Shown here: positions 29,674 to 38,937 of the stretch, in pieces
How the letters are laid out: each line of letters starts with the position of its first letter
Numbering within the stretch: the stretch's first letter is position 1
Assembly (NCBI GenBank): GCA_941918925.1
Contig: OW799237.1
Span: 54,176,997 to 54,240,996, forward strand
Origin: Phyto melanocephala
Lineage: Eukaryota; Arthropoda; Insecta; Diptera; Rhinophoridae
Direction of reading: 5' to 3'
DNA: 64,000 nucleotides
Position numbers and translations under genes: made by a program
The notes under the pieces: model-generated
The model's database searches: none
The model's input: the letters and a program-made list of their open reading frames with translations, nothing else
Told to the model about the DNA's origin: nothing

Positions 29674-30268
29674 TTTATCTAAACTAATAGTTATACAGCC
29701 ATCAGTTTATGAGAAGTTTATAAACAAAAATTCTGATTCCACCTTTTTGCATCGAAAGCTTTTACCACTATATGCTTCACACACGTTAAAAGATATTAAC
29801 AAATGGTATTATATTAAGCAAGAATTAGCGAAATATTTAATTGAAAAACAAAAATCATCAAATCAGATCATAAGTTCTAAATATAACAATTTACGTGATA
29901 ATGAAACTCAGACAAGAAAAACATACAAAAAGCATATTGAAACTCAAACAATGCAATCAAAGCAAAGTAGTGTTGGAACACAATGTAATATAAACTTGCC
30001 AGAGGATATTTATACTTACGATCACGATGATCAAATTGATATGGATACAACAGTACAAAAAATAAATCCTTCTTCTGCATCTTCAGTAGGCAAACGACTA
30101 AAAAATTTTTCAAATAGTGGAACACCAAAAATTAGAATATTATCAAAGGAAGAAAATCATACAAAATTGAAGCAATCAACTTTACCGTATCAGTATTCCC
30201 CACGAGTAACTAGAAATCGTAAAAAGTTAGATTATGAAACTGAAAATGTACAATGGCAAAATATTTAG
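29663..30268 (+). CDS. Polinton accessory protein, 201 residues, Thr/Gln/Ser-rich
   Basis: The start at 29663 (MSNNLSKLIVIQP) is chosen because it overlaps the previous stop by 11 nt and leaves the more typical N-terminus; an upstream Met nine residues earlier is possible. The N-terminal 60 residues have HRKLLPLYASHTLKDINKW and ELAKYLIE, like proteins found after the GGF-containing gene in other Polintons. The rest is hydrophilic with NETQTRK, IETQTMQ and VGTQCN, three spaced TQ-containing repeats resembling light-chain (LC8) binding motifs, and a basic C-terminus. AATAAA at 30271-30276 lies just after the stop. Confidence 0.65.
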   Translation: MSNNLSKLIVIQPSVYEKFINKNSDSTFLHRKLLPLYASHTLKDINKWYYIKQELAKYLIEKQKSSNQIISSKYNNLRDNETQTRKTYKKHIETQTMQSKQSSVGTQCNINLPEDIYTYDHDDQIDMDTTVQKINPSSASSVGKRLKNFSNSGTPKIRILSKEENHTKLKQSTLPYQYSPRVTRNRKKLDYETENVQWQNI

Positions 30269-30431
30269 AAAATAAAACACATTTAATAATTGAAAATATA
30301 AAGTTTGTTTATTATTGATAAAAAAATATAATTTCTTAAAATAAATAATTGCAATAGTTATAGTTTGTTTACATAAAAGTTTAATGTATTTAGAATTAAT
30401 ATACAACAATTATTATGGAATTTTGTATATT
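30269..30431. terminator. convergent 3' region with polyadenylation signals
   Basis: The 163 bp between the converging accessory gene and the polymerase gene holds AATAAA on the plus strand (30271-30276) and on the minus strand (TTTATT at about 30307-30312). Confidence 0.55.
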
Positions 30432-33400
30432 TTAATATTCTATTTCCATTAGAAATTTATCTAAACTATCATCATTATTAAAGCTCTCTATAATATAATT
30501 TTGATCTACAAATTCTACTTCATTATCATTTATTTTACAGATATCTTTATCATTATTATATTCTATATCCATTAAATAATAATCATCACTATCATTATTA
30601 ATAAATTTTTCTTTATAGTGACCCCAAGCTAGGGTATTAATGTTATTCACACATATAAATCTTTTATTATCTAAATAGCTTAAGGATATCTTGTTAATAA
30701 GGGATGTATATACAGTGTGTAGTTTTGATTTAAAAATATACATATTTCTATAGTAAATTTTTTTATTATATAAGCAATTTTTGTAGTCAGAAAGACTTAG
30801 TTTTTTTGTTACGTTCACTTTGACACCCTTAGCTTTTTTAACTTCTTCCATATTTTCTGTTTTAAACGAATACATTTTCGCTCTCAACCCAACAAACTCT
30901 TTCATTATCTTCCCAAAATTTTCATCTTTCATCATACCTAAGACCTTTTTGTTTTTTTGTGGAATATGAAATTGATTATTAGCCTCATATTCAGATGTGT
31001 CAAACCTATCTTCAATATCTTTTTTAATGTCTTCATAAAAGTCATCCGTTTCTATTGTGTATATAAATGAATCTGTATCCATATAATTAAGTTCAACTTT
31101 AGTTTTATATTTAGGTATCATATATTCATAATGGAAATCATACATCTTCCATTTTGAAAGTTCTAAAATTGTAAAACCTAAATAAATTGGCTTATTATAG
31201 TATGAGTAAGTTCTATTTAATTCAACCGCGATCATATTTTCTTCAAATATATTACAAGAATTAAATTCTGGCTTAGCAATGAGGGCACGTGCTCCAAGTT
31301 TTTTACCAATACTTTCCCATTTATTCACAATTTTAATATCTTTACGTTTATCAACGTTTTCCATTGTTTTACCGTAAACAGCATTGTTTAATAATTTAAA
31401 AAAATTTTTTTCAAATGAGTTTTTCGCATTAGTTCTATGAAAGTTATTCAAGGAAATATATTTCTTTAACCAATTGGATTGTCGAAACTTTAATATTCTA
31501 TGAATTTTGGCTAACTTTAAACCATGTTTTAAACATTGCTGCAAATTTTTATAATGAATTATATATTCATATTTATTATGTAGATCAACAATCAATTTTG
31601 TTTCTTTTGACTCGGGAGGTTTTTTATTTTCACAACAGAATGGTAGATTATTATGAATGTCATGGATTTCAACTGGATATATCAGATCAACTTCTAATAT
31701 ATATCCAACACTTGAATCAGTGGGAATTGAGTTCAAAGAAAAATTATTAATATCTTCTACCCACTCAAAATTACCCTCAGGCAGAGCTTCTGACATTGCC
31801 CAACCATATAAATTGTTTGCATCTAAATACATTAAGTATTTAGAAGGTAATTCATTATTATAGTCTGATAAATATTTATTATTTGCAATTGAATGTCTTT
31901 TTGTACATTGTACTATTCCTCCCCTAATCCCCCTTTGAATAAATGTTATCATGTCTTTATCAGTAAGTAAATCTAATTTAATATCCGTTATTTTTAGCAT
32001 GGCATCCCATGAAAGTCCCGGAGCTGTGTAATAGTGACATGGATCTAATTGATAAATGTTTTTACAAACTGTTCTGAAATTCTCAAAAACATCTGCTAAT
32101 AATAAAACATCCGTCTTTAAGTACAACATTAAATAATCTTCTAAGTTTTTGCAATCGAAAGTTTTCCAAACTTCTTTCGCGTGTGTGTAATCTTCTAGAG
32201 AACATTGTGTATCTGTTAACTTATTATAAAAATCTGCAATATTAGGTAAACTATTTTCCAAAAGCTTTTCAATAGAATTTAAATAATTATAAGGAAATAC
32301 GCCTTTTCTTATAAGTAAATTTAATTTACTTTCATCATTATACATAGATTTAACAGTCTTTAAATCTCTTTTTTCTAAATTTTTCACAAGATTGTCTAAA
32401 CTGGATGGCATGAATCTATATGAGTCAAGAAATCTTATTTCAATGTTATTATCTTCAATTTTTACTGTTTTTGATAACGATATATAGAGTTCTTTATTTA
32501 AGGGGATAATATTAATTGAACCATCGTCAATTTTGTTCAACTCCTTAACAAATAAATGACAATCGTAAGATGAAAAGTTATGGAAAATAACGGGGAAAAA
32601 CTTTGGAGTTTTATAATTGATATTACATGAGTTATGTGCTGGCCCCCTATATTTTCCACTGAAATGACAGTGATCTCTTACTTTAACTTCATTTACAATA
32701 ATTTTAGAGCAAATATGACAAATGTCATTTCTATCGAAATCAAGTTTTTCCAGTTCAGTTAAGGGTGTCATTGTTTTACTTTTTGAGATGAAATTTAAAT
32801 ATAAATATTTAACATCATTCACCAGACTTTCTATAAATAATTTTGGTGACTCTAATCCCTTAAAACTGCAAAATTTGTTTAAACTATTACTAAAACTACA
32901 TTTTATATAATAAGCAAATGCATATGGAATATGTCTATCAACTAAAGTCGTTGATGAAATATCCCCTTTCGGAATGCATGTTTGAATATTTTCAAATATG
33001 CACTCCGAATCTGCATATATAACAAACGGTAAGTCTAACTTATTGCTAAAATTGTTAAATTCTAAAACAGACTTATCTGGGCTTGGGACGTATGATATTC
33101 TTTTTGTGCAATTCTTCTGGTGTTTCTGAAGTTTCACTTTTTGATGAAAATACTGTAAACAATCATCACATACAAAAATACTTTCATGATGTCTTGTTTG
33201 TTGAGATTTAATAAGTCTGCAAAAATTAGAATATAAATATATAAGTTTAACATATAAACTAAATAGAAAGAAATGTAGTACAAGATAAAAATAGCAATTT
33301 AAAGTAATTTTATGCACTTTTACTAACCTTGAAATATTTTTAATCCACACATAATGTGAAACAACATCCTCTCCAATACATTTTTGAAGAAATAGAATGT

Positions 33401-34286
33401 TGATGTGCTTAATTTTTTTCGCTTTTGTTTTATAATAGGGACCCAATACTAAGTCTGCTTTTTCATCATAGCCAAAAACATTTATACTAATATTATGATT
33501 GTTGCTTTCAAATATTTTTATATCTTTAATTTTTAGCGGGAAGCTTAATCCGTTGAAATTTAAACTGTAACCATTTATATTTATAATATTAAAACTGATA
33601 TTTACTTTATATTTAAAAGTGCGCTCTGCATGTGTTTTTAAATCTGAAATGGCTGATATTATGCACCATTTGAAACAAAATTCATCATTATTTTGTACAT
33701 TTATGCAGGCCTTTTTTAATGTTAATTTTTTCGGTAACGGAATGTATGATGTTCCTCTTAATGGTTGATGTTTATTTAAGTTGACTTCAATTTTAATGAG
33801 TTGTATAAGAGTCCAACCACTGTCCTTTTCCTGAAATTCCTCCATTTTCTGTAAAATATTTTGAGTTTTTCTCTCAAATAGATCATCAAACTCCTCCATG
33901 TTGAAAATTTCCTTCATTTTTGTTTGGAAGGTTTTCACTTCCAATGGAGTGTCTTCTAAGGTATCCATGTTAGGCTTGGCGTACAAGGCATAAAACTCCA
34001 TATTAAATTTCAGGGCATTATGTATTTTTAAAAATTTATTAACCTCCTGCTTAATTGGTGCGCAAGCCTCTTTCATAAATAGCTCTGGTAAGAGGCATTC
34101 TTCTTTTTTATTGTCATAAGATAGAGTTAGCAATCTAGATTTAAAGGCACTTCTAATTATCTTCACATCTAATGGAGATTTTTTAGAAACCACTCCTTTT
34201 GAACAAGATGCATGAGTCCTCTCATGCCTTTTAAGACTTTCGATATCACTAAAAATTGTTTTACATTCATAACACACAAAAGCCAT
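30432..34286 (-). CDS. POLB: Polinton protein-primed DNA polymerase B, one intron
   Basis: Unspliced frame of 1284 codons; removing the intron at 33217-33327 gives about 1247 residues. N-terminal C2H2 finger FVCYECKTIF...KRHERTH (residues 3-24) and a second one after the intron (CDDCLQYF...KHQKNC). Exo I is YADSECIF; an endonuclease VII-like Cys/His block CHIC...DHCHFSGKYRG follows, then Exo II FSSYDCH and Exo III YLKTDVLLLADVF. Polymerase motif A is YLDANNLYGWA, motif B is KLLNNAVYGKT and motif C is YMDTDSFIY, with GLRAKMY downstream. All catalytic Asp residues are present. It would copy the linear element from terminal protein primers. Confidence 0.96.
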   Translation of the reverse strand: MAFVCYECKTIFSDIESLKRHERTHASCSKGVVSKKSPLDVKIIRSAFKSRLLTLSYDNKKEECLLPELFMKEACAPIKQEVNKFLKIHNALKFNMEFYALYAKPNMDTLEDTPLEVKTFQTKMKEIFNMEEFDDLFERKTQNILQKMEEFQEKDSGWTLIQLIKIEVNLNKHQPLRGTSYIPLPKKLTLKKACINVQNNDEFCFKWCIISAISDLKTHAERTFKYKVNISFNIININGYSLNFNGLSFPLKIKDIKIFESNNHNISINVFGYDEKADLVLGPYYKTKAKKIKHINILFLQKCIGEDVVSHYVWIKNISRLVKVHKITLNCYFYLVLHFFLFSLYVKLIYLYSNFCRLIKSQQTRHHESIFVCDDCLQYFHQKVKLQKHQKNCTKRISYVPSPDKSVLEFNNFSNKLDLPFVIYADSECIFENIQTCIPKGDISSTTLVDRHIPYAFAYYIKCSFSNSLNKFCSFKGLESPKLFIESLVNDVKYLYLNFISKSKTMTPLTELEKLDFDRNDICHICSKIIVNEVKVRDHCHFSGKYRGPAHNSCNINYKTPKFFPVIFHNFSSYDCHLFVKELNKIDDGSINIIPLNKELYISLSKTVKIEDNNIEIRFLDSYRFMPSSLDNLVKNLEKRDLKTVKSMYNDESKLNLLIRKGVFPYNYLNSIEKLLENSLPNIADFYNKLTDTQCSLEDYTHAKEVWKTFDCKNLEDYLMLYLKTDVLLLADVFENFRTVCKNIYQLDPCHYYTAPGLSWDAMLKITDIKLDLLTDKDMITFIQRGIRGGIVQCTKRHSIANNKYLSDYNNELPSKYLMYLDANNLYGWAMSEALPEGNFEWVEDINNFSLNSIPTDSSVGYILEVDLIYPVEIHDIHNNLPFCCENKKPPESKETKLIVDLHNKYEYIIHYKNLQQCLKHGLKLAKIHRILKFRQSNWLKKYISLNNFHRTNAKNSFEKNFFKLLNNAVYGKTMENVDKRKDIKIVNKWESIGKKLGARALIAKPEFNSCNIFEENMIAVELNRTYSYYNKPIYLGFTILELSKWKMYDFHYEYMIPKYKTKVELNYMDTDSFIYTIETDDFYEDIKKDIEDRFDTSEYEANNQFHIPQKNKKVLGMMKDENFGKIMKEFVGLRAKMYSFKTENMEEVKKAKGVKVNVTKKLSLSDYKNCLYNKKIYYRNMYIFKSKLHTVYTSLINKISLSYLDNKRFICVNNINTLAWGHYKEKFINNDSDDYYLMDIEYNNDKDICKINDNEVEFVDQNYIIESFNNDDSLDKFLMEIEY
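33217..33327 (-). other. 111-bp frame-neutral intron in the polymerase gene
   Basis: Read on the minus strand: exon ...TTTCAAG, then GTTAGTAAAAG at the 5' site, a pyrimidine-rich TCTAATTTTTGCAG at the 3' site, then ACTTATTAAATC. The length is a multiple of three with no stop, so an unspliced reading inserts 37 mostly hydrophobic residues between KNIS and LIKSQQT, where the family is continuous. Confidence 0.85.
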
Positions 34287-34613
34287 TTTTATTTTAAGTT
34301 TTTCTTATTTTATTTAAAGAAGTTTAACAATTTGTTAACTTAATTTTAAATTACAGTTTATATTATTTGTTTTAGATTTACACACAAAATCTTTAATTTT
34401 TATACAGACAAATTGACCGATTACTTTAGTGAACAATACTATGAATTGCACTGGCTATTGCTTTTACTTATTTAAATATTAAATTCATATTTGGTTAGCT
34501 TTGTTCAAGGTCATTTTGAAATGTGTACTGTTGTTCTTTAAATTATTACATAATTATGCTTTTTAGTTTGTTGACTCTAATTATAAAATTCTTATGTCTA
34601 TATATGTATGTAC

Positions 34614-34660
<47 letters not shown>

Positions 34661-34963
34661 TATATGTTAAATTCAAAGTTAAATTTACCTGAAATTAAAG
34701 TGGCGTTTTTATCGGATTCTATTTCAAAATATGCTTGGTTTATCATTTTTGAACTCAAATCAAATTGTTCGAAAAATATGAGGTGTTCTAATATATATAC
34801 ATAAAATTCTTATACAATATTATATATGTATGTATGCTAAAATCAAAGGCAATTTTAAAATTAAATTCAACGACTTCCTGGGATTATATTTCAAAATATG
34901 CTTTGTTTAAAATTATGAGGCTTTCTCAATAAATATTTTGAAAATAATTTTTAATTTAGAAAA
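34287..34963. promoter_or_regulatory. divergent upstream region with (TA)n microsatellite
   Basis: 677 bp between the divergent polymerase and zinc-finger genes. About 34600-34665 is a (TA)n run of some 40 bp. Two diverged copies of AAATTCAAAG...ATTTCAAAATATGCTT (34670-34735 and 34845-34905) look like an old tandem duplication. Confidence 0.5.
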
Positions 34964-35413
34964 ATGGACTCAAAGTTAAAGTGCGAGTTTTGTCGCTATG
35001 TTTCTTTTTTAAATGTCGCAAACAAAAAAAGACATTTTTTAAATTTTCATAATTTTGCCTTTAAAAAGGCTAAAAGTTACAAAAAAATAAAACCATCCTC
35101 ATATATAACAGATATATCAGGATGGCTACCAACAACATCACCCACATCAACAGCAGAACAATCAACAACATCATCAACTGCAATATCAGGATGGCTACCA
35201 ACAACATCATCCACATCAACAGCAGAACAATCAACAACATCATCAACTGCAGTGTCATCATCATATGAGCAATATATGGATGAGGATGGTGACCAAATCT
35301 TATTAGCCTTAAGTTTAGATTCAACAACATTATCAGCTGCACCACCATCATATGAGCAATATATGGATGAGGATGGTGACCAAATCTTATTAGCCTTAAG
35401 TTTAGATTTTTAA
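34964..35413 (+). CDS. Polinton C2H2 zinc-finger protein with duplicated acidic tail
   Basis: 149 residues. One C2H2 finger (CEFCRYVSF...KKRHFLNFH, residues 7-29) and a basic stretch, then two copies of a 23-residue Ser/Thr-rich unit beginning ISGWLPTTS. Next come two copies of YEQYMDEDGDQILLALSLD, the second at the extreme C-terminus. The DNA is duplicated as well. The acidic-hydrophobic tail resembles a transcription-activation or ubiquitin-interacting (UIM-like) motif, although the usual Ser four residues after the Ala is Asp or Phe. The gene lies in the accessory zone near the right TIR. Function is unknown; a DNA-binding regulator or host-interaction factor is a guess. Confidence 0.7.
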   Translation: MDSKLKCEFCRYVSFLNVANKKRHFLNFHNFAFKKAKSYKKIKPSSYITDISGWLPTTSPTSTAEQSTTSSTAISGWLPTTSSTSTAEQSTTSSTAVSSSYEQYMDEDGDQILLALSLDSTTLSAAPPSYEQYMDEDGDQILLALSLDF

Positions 35414-35510
35414 GAAACAAAGAATAAAACAAATGATTTAATATTTTTAAATTAAAAAAATGTATTTTTATTTATTTACTTTATGGTAGAGGTTTTTAAC
35501 ATTTAAATTC

Positions 35511-35813
35511 TTAATTGTAGTTTAATTCAAATACTGCTAAACCATTTGCTGATTGTCGCCCTTTGTAAATAATTGTCCACACTTTATCATTCATTTCAGA
35601 TAAGTATGGATCTTCTTTATTTAAAAATTTTGTAATTCTTTGAGGAAGATAAAACCATTTATTATTATCCAAATATGCTATGACTTTTGATCCATATTGT
35701 GATTCCTTCCACTCAAACCTTAGGACTTTATATGGTTGATGTAGGGGGATATCATCAATTTTTGTATACTGAGGTATTAAACCTTGGGCAATATTTATTA
35801 TTTGATCATACAT
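35511..35813 (-). CDS. Polinton 100-residue protein, beta-rich, possible OB-fold
   Basis: The last gene before the right TIR, transcribed inward from 35813. PLHQPYKVLRFEWKESQYG, then KVIAYLDNNKWFYLPQRI and WTIIYKGRQ suggest a string of beta strands as in an OB-fold. Similar small proteins with a YG-x5-LD...LP-R pattern are, to my recollection, common in insect mobile elements, but I cannot name the family. A single-strand DNA-binding role would suit a protein-primed replicon. Speculative. Confidence 0.55.
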   Translation of the reverse strand: MYDQIINIAQGLIPQYTKIDDIPLHQPYKVLRFEWKESQYGSKVIAYLDNNKWFYLPQRITKFLNKEDPYLSEMNDKVWTIIYKGRQSANGLAVFELNYN

Positions 35814-35946
35814 CTAAAATATTTTAAATAAAATTAGAAAAAACTTCTAAATATGATGCGATTTCTTACCATTTTATTAAGCATACTTTTAAGTATTGAT
35901 TAGACTAATGAGGAAAAATATTATCATTATCGTTCTTTTATATATA

Positions 35947-36595
35947 AGTATATCTTGAGTTTATTTCCATATATTTTTTTATTCAATCCCTCTTTACTGT
36001 TTTAATAAAAATCACTCAAACGATCATTTTCTCTTTAATTATTCATCTTTAAAAAAATAAAATTCATCTTTATGGAAAACTATAATTACATTCAATAAAA
36101 ATTATTTTCTCTTAAATTATTCATCTGTGAAAATTCATCTCTTAACATTCTTATTTAAACAATTTTGCACATACATTTTCTAAAACATGTAAGTTTGTAT
36201 ACACATATTTATATATGTAAGTATTTATATATGTATTTACAAATAATAATTTACCTTTGCATTTTCTCATATTACAATTTAAAAAAAATTTTAACAACAC
36301 AATTTTAAAAAAATTTTTAACAACAAAAAAATCATCCGTATGAGTAAATTGCAGACAATAAAAAAATTTTAATTGAAACTTGAGACAAACAAACCAATAA
36401 CAAAATGCATATCAACCAAAAATTAAAAATCAGCCTTATGGAAATTACCATTGGGATGAATATTTTAAATTATTAACAAAAATTCATCCTTATGGCAAAT
36501 TACCATTGGGATGAAAATTTAAAACAAAAATTCATCCTCATGCAATCTCCATAAGGATGAATTTGGTGTCCCAGAAAGCCCACAAATATACTACT
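35947..36595. repeat. Polinton right terminal inverted repeat (649 bp)
   Basis: Reverse complement of 22628-23276 over the full length, with no mismatch found by eye. It ends CAAATATACTACT followed by the target duplication ATAATC at 36596-36601. Confidence 0.97.
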
Positions 36596-38340
36596 ATAAT
36601 CTCTTTATAATAAAATATGTATCACTTTCTTTGTACAGGGTGATTAAATTTTAAGGGCCCATGTTGAAGATGAACTACACCTAGTCTTTAAATTTGTTTT
36701 CTGCATTTCACTTGACATTTCTCAATCTCAAACTTACTCAATTTGATCCGTGGAAAGATACTCAAATGAGCAACGCTTTAAAGTTGTTCAGGTTTTTTAT
36801 AAAAATAGGCGTTCAAATCAAAATGCATTTTGTGCACTTCGTAATTCTTTTGTTCAACATAATCGTTCAAATTCGTCCACAATCGGGAGAATTGTAAAAA
36901 ATATTAAAATTTCTTCAAAACAGGTCTATATAAAATGTTAGAAAATCTGTGAATGCCTTCTTAGTTCGTTGAATGGGATCCACTGCTGGTTTTTGAGATA
37001 GTGTGGCAAAAGAGCAGTCAACCTCGCCTCATCATCATGCCCAACAATTGAGCATCAACATTGTCATTGAAAATTTGGACCATCAGATAGAGGTGGGGCG
37101 CCAAGGATGGGGGGCCATTTGGCCGATATTTTGTTAAATACATAATTGAACCATACAAATATTATAATTACAAAAAGAAATAATAATAACATCCTAAATA
37201 ATTTGTGTTCTATTTAAATTCAACATCGGTCTTTAAAATTTAACCACCCTTTAAAACTTCGATATGCTTCTAAAGTGCTTTTGTAAATGTAGTCTTTCAA
37301 TGAAAGTGGGCGTTAAAGTAGGCGTGTCAATAAAGTTTCTGCTAATAAATACAACTTAGATATTTCAATATAGTCCTTTATTTTCCCAAAAACTTTGTCA
37401 ATAGAGAAATTACATGAATTTAAGATAAACCGTTATATGGGAGGTAGGCGTTAAAGTGGGTGTGTCACCTAAATTTTTTGGAACAACAATAACATTGATT
37501 AAAAGGATATACGTAGCAAATTTTATCATCATACCTCTAATTTTGGCGGTTTTATGAGCTTTTAAATTTCATTAACGGTAGATAACGTGAAAAGTGGGTG
37601 TTATAGTAGGCGTGTAAAAGTTGTTTTTGCGAATGAGTACAACTTAGGTGTTTCAATATAGCCCTTTGTTATTCCAAAATCTTTATTAATAGAGAAATTA
37701 TATGAATTTTAGGTAAAACGTTATATGGGAGGTGGGCGTAAAAGTGGCCGTGGCACATTGATTTTCCGTTACAAAAAAGCGTCTCACCAAAAAGCAAAGT
37801 GCAAAATTTCAGAGTCGTACATGCAATTTTGTTGCTTTTATGACGTTCTTGTTTTTAAATATAGCGAAAAATACACTGTGCGGTATAAATTTTTTGTACA
37901 TTTTGATCGATAACTCCTCTCCTAATCCATAGATAATAATTTAGATAATTTTCGGGGAAAAATATTGTTTTTACATATATATTCGAAGTTTCATGAGTCT
38001 ACGTTAATGCGTTTGGACACAATTCCATTTTATTCGATGTTCGAAGGACACGGTTTTTTCGACCTACTCTTGCTTTTCGAGCTATAACTCTCTTCCTGAT
38101 ATTCCGATTTAGCCCATTTGCAATACCAAACAAACCTTGTCTATAAGAAAGATTCTGTGCGACCTCTATCGTGCTTTCAACAGACGGATAGACGGGCATA
38201 GCTAGATCGTCATCAAATCAAACCCTGATTCAGAATACATATACCTTATGGGGTCTAAAATGGATATTTCGATGTGTTACAAACGGAAGGACAAAATGAA
38301 TATACCCCCACCATTTCTTTGGTGGCGGGTATAAAAAAAA
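36596..38340 (+). repeat. hairpin-headed dispersed repeat, copy D, right part
   Basis: Continues copy D after the Polinton: CACTTTCTTTGTA, then (after the mariner MITE at 36644-37252) CTTCGATATGCTTCTAAAGT and the repeated phrases seen in copy C (GTGGGCGTTAAAGTAGGCG, ACCGTTATATGGGAGGT, GGCGTGTAAAAGTTG). It ends with GGTGGCGGGTATAA at 38321-38335. Non-coding. Confidence 0.75.
36644..37252 (+). mobile_element. internally deleted mariner element
   Basis: Ends CAGGGTGATTAAATTTTAA and TTTAAAATTTAACCACCCT are inverted, with TA on either side. A plus-strand frame encodes an N-terminal helix-turn-helix transposase piece (MERYSNEQRFKVVQ, FYKNRRSNQNAF) and, after a large deletion, a C-terminal GHLADILFNT-like end in another frame. 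It belongs to the same family as the fragments at 59955 and 61364. It inserted within repeat D. Confidence 0.7.
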
Positions 38341-38477
38341 ATGTTAAAGAAAATAGTAAAAAAGATAAAGCAAATTATAAAATTAAAAAGTTGTAAAAAA
38401 TAAAAAAACATAAAAAGGGCATAATAAGGTGTCCATTGTGAATTGCTGTTATAAGAATAAATTTGGTACATTTGAAA
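38341..38477. other. A-rich leader, no gene
   Basis: A-rich DNA between repeat D and the 65-bp tandem array; in the single-element model this is BEL/Pao leader. Confidence 0.4.
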
Positions 38478-38830
38478 AAATTTTGGTGTTATTTTGGCCT
38501 ACCGTTGTCAATAAAAAATTTAAACCAGAAAATTGAAACCAAAAATTTAAAATTTGACACACTTAAATAAATTGTGTGATTCTGGCCTACCGTTGCCACA
38601 AAAAATTTAAAATTTAATACACTTAAATAAATTTGGTGTGATTCTGGCCTACCGTTGATACAAAAAATTTAAATTTTGATACACCAAAAAGAAAATTGGG
38701 TGTGATTTTGGCCTACAGTTGCCACCGAAAATTAAAACTTTTATATACTTAAATAAATTTGGTTTGATTTGGCCTACAATTGCCACTTAAAGTCTAATCT
38801 TTAATATACTTCAAGAAATAGTTATAAAAC
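38478..38830. repeat. tandem repeat, about 65-bp period, five copies
   Basis: Units share TTTGGTGTGATTCTGGCCTAC, a CGTTGCCAC-like word, AAAAATTTAAAATTT and ATACACTTAAATAAA. It lies in the leader just before gag. Confidence 0.75.
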
Positions 38831-38937
38831 CAGAGTGAAAACTTGCTGCAAGTAACCCCGAAATTTGAGACGAGTTTATTTAAAGAGGTAATCTGCACAT
38901 TGTACTATTTAGTAGTTATTCAGGTTTAAATAGAAAA

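Larger units (their letters stand above)
22628..36595. mobile_element. intact Polinton/Maverick element
   Basis: A 13,968-bp element with 649-bp inverted terminal repeats, ends 5'-AGTAGTATATTTG and CAAATATACTACT-3', and a 6-bp target duplication ATAATC (22622-22627 and 36596-36601), exactly the AG...CT ends and 6-bp TSD of Polintons. Gene order from left: two small plus-strand genes; minus-strand protease, major capsid protein, small basic protein, penton-type protein and integrase; plus-strand ATPase and two small proteins; minus-strand DNA polymerase B; plus-strand zinc-finger protein; minus-strand 100-residue protein. Every long frame is open. The equal TIR lengths, with no mismatch found by eye, suggest a young insertion that might still be mobile or virion-forming. 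Confidence 0.97.

Noticed and set aside
34523..34804. Overlapping frames across the (TA)n microsatellite
   Set aside because: Their Tyr/Ile runs are just the translated dinucleotide repeat.
35070..35432. 120-codon antisense frame opposite the zinc-finger gene
   Set aside because: Its Leu/Met repeats are the complement of the Ser/Thr-rich repeats on the plus strand; the plus frame has a proper C2H2 finger.
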